Part shown: in pieces, positions 17,250 to 25,547 of the stretch | Layout of the letters: every line of letters starts with the position of its first letter | Numbering within the stretch: the stretch's first letter is position 1 | NCBI RefSeq assembly: GCF_001613145.1 | Contig: NZ_BDBU01000029.1 | Location: 1 to 64,000 of the forward strand | From: Nocardia jejuensis NBRC 103114 | GTDB taxonomy: Bacteria; Actinomycetota; Actinomycetes; Mycobacteriales; Mycobacteriaceae | Direction of reading: 5' to 3' | Length of the DNA stretch: 64,000 nucleotides | Program-made: the position numbers and the translations under genes | Notes under the pieces: model-generated | What the model was told of the DNA's origin: nothing | Databases searched by the model: none | What the model saw: only the letters and a program-made list of their open reading frames with translations

Positions 17250-18290
17250 TCAGTCGGCGATCGGGGGCAGGGTTACCACCTGGCCCGCGTAGGCCAGGCC
17301 CGCGCCGAAGCCGAGGAGCAGGGCGGTGTCGCCGGGCTTGGCTTCGCCGCTGCGCAGGAGCTGCTCCATCGCCATGGGGATGGAGGCGGCGCTGGTGTTG
17401 CCGGAATCCTGGATGTCCTTGGCGATGACCGTGGTTTCGGGCATGTGCAGGACTCGGGTGAGGGCCTCGGTGATCCGGATGTTGGCCTGGTGGGGCACGA
17501 AGACGTCGAGGTCCTCCATGGTGATTCCGGCGCGGCCCACGGCATCTCGGCACGCCTTCTCCAAGAAGGTTACGGCCCAGCGGAATACGGCGGTGCCCTG
17601 CATGCGGATGTAGGGGCGAACCGTGGTGCCGCCCGTGGCCTCGGCCGCAGCGACCTCGGCGAAGTACTGCTGGAAGTCCTTGTCCTGCTTGATCGCATCG
17701 GTCTGGCTGCCGTCCGAACCCCAAGCGACGGGACCGATGCCCTCGACGTCCGACGGTCCCACCACGGCCGCGCCCGCACCGTCGGCGAAGATGAACGCGC
17801 AGGTGCGGTCGGTGGGGTCGAGCAGATCGGTGAGGCGCTCGACGCCGATCACCAGAACGTAGCGCGCGGAGCCGGAACGGACCAGGTCGGCGGCATTGGC
17901 GAGGGCGTAGCAAAAGCCCGCGCATCCCGCGGAGACATCGAAGGCGGCGCAGTCGGTCATGCCGAGTTCGGTGGCGACGATGGCGCCGGCCGACGGGCCG
18001 AGCACCATCAGCGACGAGGTCGCCAGGACCACGCAGCCGATTTCGTCCGCGCCGATTCCGGCGGCCTCGAGGGCTTGGCGGGAGGCCGCGACGCTCATGC
18101 CGACGATGGTCTCGTCATCGCTCGCGAAGCCGCGGGCCTTGATGCCGGACCGAGTCTGGATCCACTCGTCGCTGGATTCGATCGCCTCGATGATCTCCGA
18201 GTTCGGGACCACTCGGCGGGGTCGGTAAGCGCCCAGGCCCATGATGCGGGCGTGGGGGACGGTCTCGGCCGTGGCGATTCGAGCGGTCAT
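17250..18290 (-). CDS. 3-oxoacyl-ACP synthase III (KAS III, FabH-like)
   Basis: 346 residues. The thiolase-fold KAS III triad is complete: Cys123 in SAGCAGFCYAL, His267 in VPHQANIRI and Asn298 in SGNTSAASIP. The N-terminal DEWIQTRSGIKAR is the CoA-binding Trp/Arg segment. KAS III condenses an acyl-CoA starter with malonyl-ACP. It is divergent from a TetR gene with two operator copies between them, unlike housekeeping fabH, which sits with fatty-acid genes. It may therefore serve an inducible pathway. The downstream hairpin with GGG/CCC arms near 17206-17240 is imperfect. Confidence 0.92.
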   Translation of the reverse strand: MTARIATAETVPHARIMGLGAYRPRRVVPNSEIIEAIESSDEWIQTRSGIKARGFASDDETIVGMSVAASRQALEAAGIGADEIGCVVLATSSLMVLGPSAGAIVATELGMTDCAAFDVSAGCAGFCYALANAADLVRSGSARYVLVIGVERLTDLLDPTDRTCAFIFADGAGAAVVGPSDVEGIGPVAWGSDGSQTDAIKQDKDFQQYFAEVAAAEATGGTTVRPYIRMQGTAVFRWAVTFLEKACRDAVGRAGITMEDLDVFVPHQANIRITEALTRVLHMPETTVIAKDIQDSGNTSAASIPMAMEQLLRSGEAKPGDTALLLGFGAGLAYAGQVVTLPPIAD

Positions 18291-18310
18291 GAAAGGTTCC
18301 TCCCTCGATG

Positions 18311-18361
18311 TGGACCAATTGGTTCACACTGAGATATGACTATCATGGACCGATCGGTTCA
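18311..18361. promoter_or_regulatory. Two TetR-type operators between KAS III and TetR genes
   Basis: Two near-identical 16-bp dyads TGGACCRATYGGTTCA, at 18311-18326 (central AATT) and 18346-18361 (central GATC), lie 35 bp apart centre to centre in the 94-base divergent gap. The spacing places one near each promoter. They are the natural sites for the TetR protein encoded at 18385, probably controlling both genes. Confidence 0.75.
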
Positions 18362-18384
18362 GGCAAGGGTGCGGAGGCAACCAC

Positions 18385-18972
18385 ATGACGGCGGGTCCAC
18401 GGTCACGACTCATCGCCAGCACGATCGCGGTCGTGCAGGAACAGGGCGTGCACGCGGCCGGGCTCGCCGAGTTGCTCAAGCGCAGCAATGCCTCACGAAA
18501 TTCGCTCTACCAGCACTTCCCCGCAGGCAAGAGCGAACTCGTCGAGAACGCGGCGAAGATCGTGTCCAGGATCGTGAACTCCCACATCGCCCGCGCCGAC
18601 CAGACTCTCGAGAGCACGGGCGACCTCGGTCAGTGGCTCGACTTCCTGATCAGCTTCTGGCGCGGCCCGCTCGAATCCAGCGCGTATCGCGAGGGATCGT
18701 TCATGATGGCCGCCGCCCTCGCCGAGTCGGATCCGAATGTGCAGGCAGTCGCGGGCCAGGCCTTCGTCGAGTGGAGCGCCCAGATCTCGAAATCACTGAC
18801 CAGAGCCGGGTTCTCCGATGAGGCCGCCCGCTCACTGGGCGGCTTCACCCTCACGGTCATCGAGGGCGCGATCATCCAATCCCGCGCACTGAAATCGGTC
18901 CACCCACTGGACGAGGCCCATCAGCACCTCATCGCGCTACTACGCCATTACCTGGCCGAACCGACCGGCTGA
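18385..18972 (+). CDS. TetR-family regulator (LmrA/YxaF-like)
   Basis: 195 residues with the TetR helix-turn-helix at the N-terminus (GLAELLKRSNASRNSLYQHF then PAGKSELV). The variant NASRNSLYQHFPAGK is characteristic of the LmrA/YxaF subgroup, whose C-terminal domain binds small hydrophobic ligands and whose targets are often efflux or lipid genes. GGAGG precedes the ATG. It is divergent from the KAS III gene, with two palindromic operators in between, so autorepression plus control of the KAS III enzyme is the simplest model. Confidence 0.9.
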   Translation: MTAGPRSRLIASTIAVVQEQGVHAAGLAELLKRSNASRNSLYQHFPAGKSELVENAAKIVSRIVNSHIARADQTLESTGDLGQWLDFLISFWRGPLESSAYREGSFMMAAALAESDPNVQAVAGQAFVEWSAQISKSLTRAGFSDEAARSLGGFTLTVIEGAIIQSRALKSVHPLDEAHQHLIALLRHYLAEPTG

Positions 18973-19191
18973 GTTCGAGCAGCCCGCGCTGGGCGGCCTC
19001 ACGCACCACTTTCGCTCCGATTCGATCGCTACCGGATAGCTCGAATCAGAAACGACACCGTCCACACGCGGCGGCCCACGAGTTGCACCAGTTCTCGCCG
19101 AGTTGCCGCATATGCCTGCGCGAGCGAGAGAGCGAGCGTGACAATGCATTCCCGGCGCTTTTTGCTGTGAATTCAGGACCGGAGGTCGATC

Positions 19192-20367
19192 ATGCGTCGA
19201 ATTCTGCGGGTCGTAGCCGTTGTCGCGGTGGTCGCACTGGCGCTCGCGCTGACCCTGGTCTCACTGGAGTTGCTCCGAATACGCGGTGACGAAGAAGAAC
19301 GTCCCGGCATCGCCGCGTTCTATCAACAGCCGCCCGGCGCGGCCGAGGGAATGCCGGGCACGGTGGTGAAAAGCGAAGCGCTGATCGGAAATCCGGTCGG
19401 AGCCCGAGCTTGGCGGATCATGTATCGCTCGACCGACGCGAAGGGCGAACCGGTCGTGGTGACCGGGACCGTGATCACCCCGGTCGGACCGGCCCCGAAG
19501 GGCGGGCGCACCGTGCTCGCCTGGGGACACCCAACCACCGGCGCGGCGCCCGACTGCGCCCCGTCGCGCGGCTTCGACCCGTTCCTCGGCATCGAGGGCC
19601 TGCGTTTTCTGCTGGATCGCGGCTACACCGTGGTGGCCACCGACTACGCGGGCATGGGCACCGACGGCCCCGATTCCTACCTGATCGGACAGACCGAGGC
19701 GCACTCGGTGCTCGACGCGGTGCGTGCGGCACGCACGATCCCGGACGCGGAGGCCGGAACATCGGTGGTGTTGTGGGGGCACTCCCAGGGTGGTCAGGCC
19801 GTGTTGTTCGCCGCCGAGAACGCCCACGCCTACGCACCGGAACTGTCGGTGGTGGCGGTGGCGGCCGCGGCTCCGGCTGCCGATCTGACCGCGCTCATGC
19901 GCACCCACGCGAACGACATCTCCGGAGTCACCATCGGCGCGTACGCGTTCACCGCCTTCTCCGAGGCATACGGTGCGCAGCTTCAGGACATCCTCACCAC
20001 TCAGGCCAGAGCGGTTGTGCCGCAGATGAATCAGCTGTGCCTGCTGAGCAATCTGACGCGCCTGCACGAACTCGGGCAACCGCTGATCGGCGATTTCACC
20101 ACCCACGATCCGACGACGACGGCTCCCTGGGACGGGCTGCTGGCGCAGAACTCCGCCGGCGCACAGGGATTCGCGGCGCCGCTGTTCATCGCGCAGGGCC
20201 GCGACGACGAACTGGTCGTGCCCGCCGACACCGATGCCTTCGTCGCGCACGAGAAGGGACTCGGGATCGACCTCACCTACGAGCAGATTCCCGGCGCGAC
20301 CCATGCCACCATCGCGTATCTCGCGATTCCTGCGCTGCTGGCATGGCTGGACCGCGTCGGACACTGA
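19192..20367 (+). CDS. Exported lipase-family alpha/beta hydrolase
   Basis: 391 residues. A hydrophobic N-terminal segment (residues 6-28) without a clear cleavage site suggests either a signal peptide or a membrane anchor. The catalytic core shows AWGHPTTGAAPDC, DYAGMGTDGPDSY, nucleophile GHSQGGQA, Asp in QGRDDELVVP and His in PGATHATIAY, matching secretory lipases of the LIP family. It is a paralogue of the genes at 15605 and 23276 in overall plan. GGAGG lies upstream of ATG 19192. A palindromic operator follows before the next gene, so it is probably not co-transcribed with it. Confidence 0.87.
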   Translation: MRRILRVVAVVAVVALALALTLVSLELLRIRGDEEERPGIAAFYQQPPGAAEGMPGTVVKSEALIGNPVGARAWRIMYRSTDAKGEPVVVTGTVITPVGPAPKGGRTVLAWGHPTTGAAPDCAPSRGFDPFLGIEGLRFLLDRGYTVVATDYAGMGTDGPDSYLIGQTEAHSVLDAVRAARTIPDAEAGTSVVLWGHSQGGQAVLFAAENAHAYAPELSVVAVAAAAPAADLTALMRTHANDISGVTIGAYAFTAFSEAYGAQLQDILTTQARAVVPQMNQLCLLSNLTRLHELGQPLIGDFTTHDPTTTAPWDGLLAQNSAGAQGFAAPLFIAQGRDDELVVPADTDAFVAHEKGLGIDLTYEQIPGATHATIAYLAIPALLAWLDRVGH

Positions 20368-20422
20368 CGTCCACGCTGCCTGATCCGCGTCGTGAGCACG
20401 GGAAAAACGCGCTCTTCCATAG

Positions 20423-20443
20423 ACATACATACCGTATGTATGT
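20423..20443. promoter_or_regulatory. Perfect TetR-type operator
   Basis: ACATACATAC-C-GTATGTATGT is a perfect 10-bp dyad with a one-base centre, 35 bases upstream of ATG 20478. Alternating Tyr/Pur arms of this kind are common TetR operators. The likely ligand is the TetR protein of the same operon (21331). Confidence 0.8.
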
Positions 20444-20477
20444 AACAGTGTCGGGGTACCCCAGCATTGGAGACACG

Positions 20478-21344
20478 ATGGCAATCAGCGCTTCGCTCGG
20501 CCCGGCTCACGAGGTGGACCTGCCCGGCGGCCGAATCAGGTACTACGACATCGGGGAGGGTGCACCGGTCGTGTTCGTGCACGGCCTGCTCGTCAACGCG
20601 GATCTGTGGCGCAAGGTGGTGCCGGGGATGGTGGCGGCCGGATATCGCTGCATCGTCCCGGACTGGCCGCTCGGATCTCACGAAATCCCGCTCCCCGCAG
20701 CAGATCTCACACCGACCGGCATCGCCGACCTGATGGCGTCCTTCGTGCGACAACTCGATCTGACCGACGTCACCGTCGTCGCCAACGACACCGGCGGCGC
20801 GCTCACCCAGGTGTGGCTGAGCCGCGACCGCTCGCGAATCGGCCGCGTCGTGCTGGCCACGGTCGACAGCTACGAGGGTTTCCTGCCGCAGCCGTTCACC
20901 GCACTGCCCTGGCTGGCCCGGATTCCGGGCAGCATGCGCCCGCTGACCGAATCGCTGCGAATTCGCGCGCTGCACCGGCTGCCGATCGCATTCGGGTGGG
21001 TCACCAAGCGCCCGGTGCCGAAGGAGATCGCCGACTCCTATCTGCTGCCCAGCCGCAATTCGGCCGCCATTCGCAAGGACCTGCGGCGGCTGCTGCCCAG
21101 CTTGAAGAACACCTACACACTCGAGGCCGCGAAGCATTTCGGCGAGATCGACATCCCGGTCCTGCTGGCCTGGGCCAGCGAGGACCGCCTGTTCCCGGTG
21201 TCCTTCGCCGAGCGCCTGGCGCGGGACCTGCCGAACGCGACCCTGACGCTCATCGACGATTCCTACACATTCCTGCCCGAAGACCAGCCCGAGTTGCTCA
21301 CCACCGCGATCCTGGAGTTCACTCGGCTGCATGCCACGCCGTAG
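20478..21344 (+). CDS. Alpha/beta hydrolase, haloalkane-dehalogenase-like, atypical His
   Basis: 288 residues, cytoplasmic. The fold is clear: VVFVHGLLVNADLW, PDWPLGSHE and an elbow VVANDTGGALTQVW with Asp as nucleophile, as in haloalkane dehalogenases and epoxide hydrolases. The usual C-terminal catalytic His is not where expected: the segment reads DDSYTFLPEDQPEL, with Tyr-Thr-Phe in place of xHF. The enzyme may therefore be altered or inactive, or use another base. It overlaps the downstream TetR gene by 14 bases and follows a perfect operator, so it is a regulator-linked operon. Confidence 0.82.
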   Translation: MAISASLGPAHEVDLPGGRIRYYDIGEGAPVVFVHGLLVNADLWRKVVPGMVAAGYRCIVPDWPLGSHEIPLPAADLTPTGIADLMASFVRQLDLTDVTVVANDTGGALTQVWLSRDRSRIGRVVLATVDSYEGFLPQPFTALPWLARIPGSMRPLTESLRIRALHRLPIAFGWVTKRPVPKEIADSYLLPSRNSAAIRKDLRRLLPSLKNTYTLEAAKHFGEIDIPVLLAWASEDRLFPVSFAERLARDLPNATLTLIDDSYTFLPEDQPELLTTAILEFTRLHATP

Positions 21345-21930
21345 CCAGGAGGATCGATCGCGCGCCACCCGGACCGCGCTCGAGGACGCCGGACGCCGGC
21401 TGTTCACCGAGCGCGGGTTCGCCGGCACCTCCGCCGAGGATCTGGTCTCGGCGGCCGGCGTCACCCGGGGCGCGCTGCACCACCACTACGGCGACAAACG
21501 CGGCCTGTTCCTGGTCATCCTGGAGCAGATCGAAACCGAGAGCACCGCGGAGATCGAAACCGCCATCGCGGCAATCGATCCCGACGACGTGCTGTCCGCG
21601 ATGGCCGTCGGCCTGGGCACCTTCCTTCGGATCTGCCGACGACCCGACATGCTGCGCATCGTCATGACCGACGCCCCCACCGTTCTCGGGTGGGAGGTGT
21701 GGCGGGAATTCGAGGTCTCACACGGTCTGGGGCTGGTCACCACGCAGCTCGAAAACGCCCGCGCCGCAGGGTTGATCGCCGATGTTCCGGTCAAGGTCAT
21801 GGCGCAGCTGTTGTTCAGCGCGATCATCGAGGCCTCGTTGATCGTGGCGCACGCGGCCGACGCGGAAACCGCGCAGGCCGAGGCACAGCAATCGCTGCTA
21901 CTGCTGATCGCCGGAATCATGCGCACCTGA
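21331..21930 (+). CDS. TetR-family regulator
   Basis: 199 residues. The N-terminal helix-turn-helix is canonical (GFAGTSAEDLVSAAGVTRGA then LHHHYGDKRGLF). The C-terminal ligand domain is helical with an Ala/Leu-rich end. Its ATG lies inside the end of the upstream hydrolase gene (14-base overlap), so both are made from one mRNA. The perfect palindrome at 20423-20443 in front of this mRNA is its likely target. The inducer may be a substrate of the hydrolase. Confidence 0.9.
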   Translation: MPRRSQEDRSRATRTALEDAGRRLFTERGFAGTSAEDLVSAAGVTRGALHHHYGDKRGLFLVILEQIETESTAEIETAIAAIDPDDVLSAMAVGLGTFLRICRRPDMLRIVMTDAPTVLGWEVWREFEVSHGLGLVTTQLENARAAGLIADVPVKVMAQLLFSAIIEASLIVAHAADAETAQAEAQQSLLLLIAGIMRT

Positions 21931-21951
21931 CCACCGCGGACACACCGCAAT

Positions 21952-22215
21952 TCAGAGCGTGGGCGCTCCGGGTTGATTTCCGCGAAACGGATGCGCGACC
22001 GCGATTTCCGGAAATCGCCGATGAATGCGATCGACATATCTGCGCAGCGCGGACAGTTCGGCGGTGATCGATTGCCGAGCCTCGGGCGTGGGAGCGCTCT
22101 GCAACCCCCGGGTCAGTGTGGCGGCATGCTTTTCCAACTCGCTGAGAAAAATTCGGGCCTGAGCTGCCTCAGGGTCCTCACCTGCGTCGGGATCATCGAA
22201 TCCCCTGTACTGCAT
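21952..22215 (-). CDS. Small hypothetical protein
   Basis: 87 residues, no Cys, helical and charged: an acidic Asp/Glu-rich head (DDPDAGEDPEAAQ) followed by an amphipathic helix with Leu/Ala heptads (FLSELEKHAATLTRGL) and an Arg-rich HRRFPEIAV. No signal peptide or membrane segment. It is convergent with the TetR gene (21 bases between stops) and 52 bases downstream of the hydrolase at 22268. Function unknown; probably a real gene on composition, but weakly supported. Confidence 0.5.
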   Translation of the reverse strand: MQYRGFDDPDAGEDPEAAQARIFLSELEKHAATLTRGLQSAPTPEARQSITAELSALRRYVDRIHRRFPEIAVAHPFRGNQPGAPTL

Positions 22216-22267
22216 AACGCGGAGTATTCCACGCGAGCGCCGGTGCCGCCGCGCAATCGGAGTGCGA

Positions 22268-23143
22268 TTACGCGGAATTCACTCCGCGCAGAAATGCGTG
22301 TGCGGCCTCGAAAGTCCGGGCGGGATCCTCGAGCTGCGGCCAGTGCCCGATTTCGTCCAGGCTCACGATGTCCGGGGCCGGAACCAGTTCGCGATAGCGC
22401 GCCGCCAGATGGGCGCCGGAATTCGGATCCAGCGGACCGTTGATCAACCGGATCGGCACCGCCGGATCGATCAGCGGCTCGGCCCAGCGATCGCGAAACT
22501 CCTTGCGCTCCAAGACGAATCGGCCGACTAGATGGGAGGTGAAGCGACCGTGGTTGTAGTACAGCACTTCCAGCAGCGGCTTCATGTCCTCGTCGGTGGG
22601 TTTAGTGTCCGGCCCGAACATCTCGCGGGTCGCCGCCTTCACCACGGTGTCGTTCATGAGCGGGCCGAGCACATGCCCGAACGGTGAGGTGAGCAGCTTC
22701 TGCACCAGGCGCGGGCGGTAGACCTCGTAGAACAGTCCACCGTTGAGCAGCACCACGGCCTGGATCCGTGGCGCGAGAGCACCCTCGCGGCGGCGGGCCA
22801 GCATCTCCTGCGCGACGCTGACCCCGAGGTCGTGCGCGAGCAGCAAAGTCTTGCCGACACCGAGGTGTTCGAGCAGCGCATCGTGCATGTCGGCGTGCTC
22901 GAACACGCTGTACCGATGCCGAATCGGCTTGTCGGAGAAGCCCATTCCGAGCATGTCGGGGGCGATGACGTCATAGTTGGCGGTGAGGTCCGGCCAGATC
23001 CGATGCCAGTCGAACGAGTTGTACGGATAACCGTGAACGAGCAGCAGGGTCGGGCCGGTGCCCTCCCTGATGTAGAAGATCCGCCGACCATCGTGCTCGA
23101 AGGTGGTCCCCCGGGCTTTCCAGTCCTCGAGTTCGGGCCTCAT
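22268..23143 (-). CDS. Alpha/beta hydrolase, epoxide-hydrolase-like
   Basis: 291 residues from ATG 23143, which has GGGAG five bases upstream; a TTG nine codons earlier lacks one. Motifs: HGYPYNSFDW (oxyanion hole), DMLGMGFSDKP, an Asp nucleophile in LAHDLGVSVAQE, and catalytic His in DEIGHWPQLEDP. Together these give the Asp-His pattern of epoxide hydrolases or haloalkane dehalogenases. Cytoplasmic. It stands alone on the minus strand. Substrate unknown. Confidence 0.88.
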   Translation of the reverse strand: MRPELEDWKARGTTFEHDGRRIFYIREGTGPTLLLVHGYPYNSFDWHRIWPDLTANYDVIAPDMLGMGFSDKPIRHRYSVFEHADMHDALLEHLGVGKTLLLAHDLGVSVAQEMLARRREGALAPRIQAVVLLNGGLFYEVYRPRLVQKLLTSPFGHVLGPLMNDTVVKAATREMFGPDTKPTDEDMKPLLEVLYYNHGRFTSHLVGRFVLERKEFRDRWAEPLIDPAVPIRLINGPLDPNSGAHLAARYRELVPAPDIVSLDEIGHWPQLEDPARTFEAAHAFLRGVNSA

Positions 23144-23230
23144 TGCGTCTCCCACCACCGATAGCGACAAGTCGGACTCCCCGATCCTGCCGCATCGTTC
23201 ACCGCACGGACAGCCCCCGGTCAGGAAAAC

Positions 23231-23257
23231 CCCCCGGACCTGAGGAAGGTCCGGGGG
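23231..23257 (-). terminator. Intrinsic terminator
   Basis: An 11-bp stem CCCCCGGACCT/AGGTCCGGGGG with a GAGGA loop lies 19 bases after the stop of the minus-strand lipase (23276). Confidence 0.75.
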
Positions 23258-23275
23258 TCACAGCTTCGGCAATGG

Positions 23276-24673
23276 CTACGCGGCGCCGATCGGCTTCCCG
23301 AAGAACGAAGCGACGGTCTCGCCCAGAGTCGAGTTCAGCATCTCCAGTTCACCGGGGGTGCCGAGCATGGACGGCATATCGGTGGTGGTGCAACCGGACT
23401 GCGCCGGAACACCGTCGAGCCGGTCACGCAGCCACAGGATGGCCGCCGGACCGCCGACCACCTCGGCCACCACGTGCTCGCTCGCCCCGTCGCGGGTGTA
23501 CTGCACCGACGCGTTCGGGTCCTTGCAATAGGTGTCGACCAACTGGTTGGTCGAGTGCAGCGGCAAGATCTCGTCCCACTGCGAATGCCACAGGAACAGC
23601 GGCATATCGGGGAGCGTCCTGCCCAGGCGAGTGTCCTCCACCATGGCCTGAACCACCGGCTCGCGCAGCGGATCCGGGCTGTTGATCAGGCCTTTGATAT
23701 TCAGGAACGGCACCAGCGCGGACTGGTACTGCACGCACAGCGGGGCCTTGATCGCCTTGAGCGCCTGGCCGAGCGGGTTCAGTCGCTGATCCAGGAAGCG
23801 GTCGAAGTCGGGGTATTCACGCGCCAGGCCCAGTACCGCACCCAGCACCAGACCCGAGGTCGCCTGATTGTTGGCCATCTCCAGCGCGGCACCGAGATCC
23901 GCGCCCACGCCGCCGGCGGCGGCGGCGACGATATTCAGTTCGGGCGCATAGGTTTTGTGCAGTTCGGCGGCGTGGCCGGTCGGAATCGATCCGCCCGAGT
24001 ACCCGTACATGCCGATCGGCGCGGTATGACCGACGCCGAGCGGGCCGAAGTCGGTGGCGGCACGGATGCCGTCGAGGGTAATGCGACCGGCGAGCGGCCC
24101 GGCCGCGTACGCCGAGTTCGGGCCCTCGTGATCAGGGATCACCACGGCCCAGCCCATCTGCAACGCGGACTGCGCGAAGAGGAACTCGGCGGGCGCGACG
24201 ATCTGCCCCAGCAGGGCCGAGGCCGAAAGATGCTGCAGCGCATAGGAGGGCGCGCAGTACCCGGCGGTCGAGTCCTCCGCGATCTGCACCGAGAGCAGTT
24301 TGCGCGGGGTCGGCGAGGTACCACGCGGCTTGATCAGGGTGGCCACGGCGGGGATGGCTTCGTCACGGCTGTTGTTGGAGCGGTAGGACACCTGCCAGGC
24401 GTCGACATTGAGCGGGATGATCCCGAAGTTGGCGACATCGACCTGCCGCACCGCGATGATCGCGCCGGGCGCGGTGGCTGCGACAGTCTCGGCGGGCGGG
24501 TTGTAGAACCCGGGATCCAGTTCCGGCGGAAGCGGAAGCGCCGTCACCGGCTGCACCGGGGGCGTCTCGGGATCCGCCTGCGCGGGCGCCCCCAATGCTG
24601 CCGCGACCAGCAGTGCACTGATCGTCACCGTGCAGAGCCGCAGCATCCGCCTGGGAAAACGCCTGGTCGTCAT
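23276..24673 (-). CDS. Secreted lipase (LIP family)
   Basis: 465 residues. A clear signal peptide (basic start, Leu/Ala core, cleavage near APAQADP, about residue 34). The nucleophile elbow is GYSGGSIPTG, with GWAVVIPDHEGP upstream and the charge-relay Asp in WHSQWDEILP and His in GASEHVVAEV. This is the PF03583 secretory-lipase pattern also seen in Candida-type and mycobacterial enzymes. The protein is followed by a strong terminator. A TetR gene is divergent, with a dyad TGAGACT/AGTCTCA in between, so it is probably repressed by that regulator. Confidence 0.9.
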   Translation of the reverse strand: MTTRRFPRRMLRLCTVTISALLVAAALGAPAQADPETPPVQPVTALPLPPELDPGFYNPPAETVAATAPGAIIAVRQVDVANFGIIPLNVDAWQVSYRSNNSRDEAIPAVATLIKPRGTSPTPRKLLSVQIAEDSTAGYCAPSYALQHLSASALLGQIVAPAEFLFAQSALQMGWAVVIPDHEGPNSAYAAGPLAGRITLDGIRAATDFGPLGVGHTAPIGMYGYSGGSIPTGHAAELHKTYAPELNIVAAAAGGVGADLGAALEMANNQATSGLVLGAVLGLAREYPDFDRFLDQRLNPLGQALKAIKAPLCVQYQSALVPFLNIKGLINSPDPLREPVVQAMVEDTRLGRTLPDMPLFLWHSQWDEILPLHSTNQLVDTYCKDPNASVQYTRDGASEHVVAEVVGGPAAILWLRDRLDGVPAQSGCTTTDMPSMLGTPGELEMLNSTLGETVASFFGKPIGAA

Positions 24674-24706
24674 CGACCCACTTCCTTACCCTGATTACCC
24701 CGTTTG

Positions 24707-24724
24707 TGAGACTGCCTAGTCTCA
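24707..24724. promoter_or_regulatory. Putative TetR operator, lipase/TetR gap
   Basis: TGAGACT-GCCT-AGTCTCA, a perfect 7-bp dyad with a 4-base spacer, 34 bases upstream of the lipase start. A second, wider inverted repeat GTATTGCG/CGCAATAC spans 24725-24770. Both lie between the divergent lipase and TetR genes. Confidence 0.55.
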
Positions 24725-24898
24725 GTATTGCGGCGCAACTATGTCATGTTTGTGACCCACATCGCAATACCGCCACAAAGAGTTGGCGGATACTGCCCGT
24801 CGGCACGCCGGTGCGCAGGTCGGTCGCGGTCGAGCCGGTACGAGCGAGCATCCGGCGACGAGATTCCGATGCGGCGCCCACCTCCGTATAGTGGCCCG

Positions 24899-25507
24899 GT
24901 GACCAGCCCTGATGCCCGGCAACTGATTCTGTTCGCGGGCGAGCGGACGATCGCCGAACACGGACCCGATGTGGCGCTGCGCGATATCGCGGTCGCGGCG
25001 GGCCAGCGCAACAATTCGGCCGTCCACTATCACTTCGGATCCCGGGACGGGCTCTTCGTCGCGATCATCGAACGGCACCAGCCCGCCATGGAAACGCGGC
25101 GCAGCGCACTGCTGGCCGACCACGAGGCCTCCGGTTCGCCCGATACGGTCGCCGCGCTGGTGGAGATCTTGCTGCGGCCCATGTTCGAGGTGCCCTACGC
25201 CGAGGGCTCCACGCACTACGCGCGCTTCCTGGAACAGGCCCGCACGCACCCGGCCGTCGGCGGACCGGACCTGAACGAACCGCGCTGGCACGGCACGCGG
25301 GCCCTGGTGGCGCGGCTGTTCAAGACGTTGCCGCACCGCTCCCCCGCGCTCAAGCGGTACCGGATGCAGGCCATGACCACGGTGATGTTCGCCCTGCTCG
25401 CCGACTACGAGCGGCAGGAATTCACCGGGGAGACCGACCGGAAAGCGGTGCAGGACAACATCGTCGCCATGCTGGTCGGCCTCCTCACCGAACCCGTCGC
25501 CGAGTAG
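24899..25507 (+). CDS. TetR-family regulator
   Basis: 202 residues from GTG 24899 (VTSPDARQLILFAGERTIAE). The helix-turn-helix is VALRDIAVAAGQRNNSAVHY then HFGSRDGLF. The variant RNNSAVHYHFGS is common in TetR proteins that control lipid or xenobiotic genes. An ATG at 24869 would add ten residues (MRRPPPYSGP) and is possible. It is divergent from the secreted lipase, with candidate operators between, so it is the likely regulator of that gene. Confidence 0.88.
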   Translation: MTSPDARQLILFAGERTIAEHGPDVALRDIAVAAGQRNNSAVHYHFGSRDGLFVAIIERHQPAMETRRSALLADHEASGSPDTVAALVEILLRPMFEVPYAEGSTHYARFLEQARTHPAVGGPDLNEPRWHGTRALVARLFKTLPHRSPALKRYRMQAMTTVMFALLADYERQEFTGETDRKAVQDNIVAMLVGLLTEPVAE

Positions 25508-25547
25508 AGCCCGACGCCTCGGGGAGTTCGGGCTCTACCGCGCCCGG

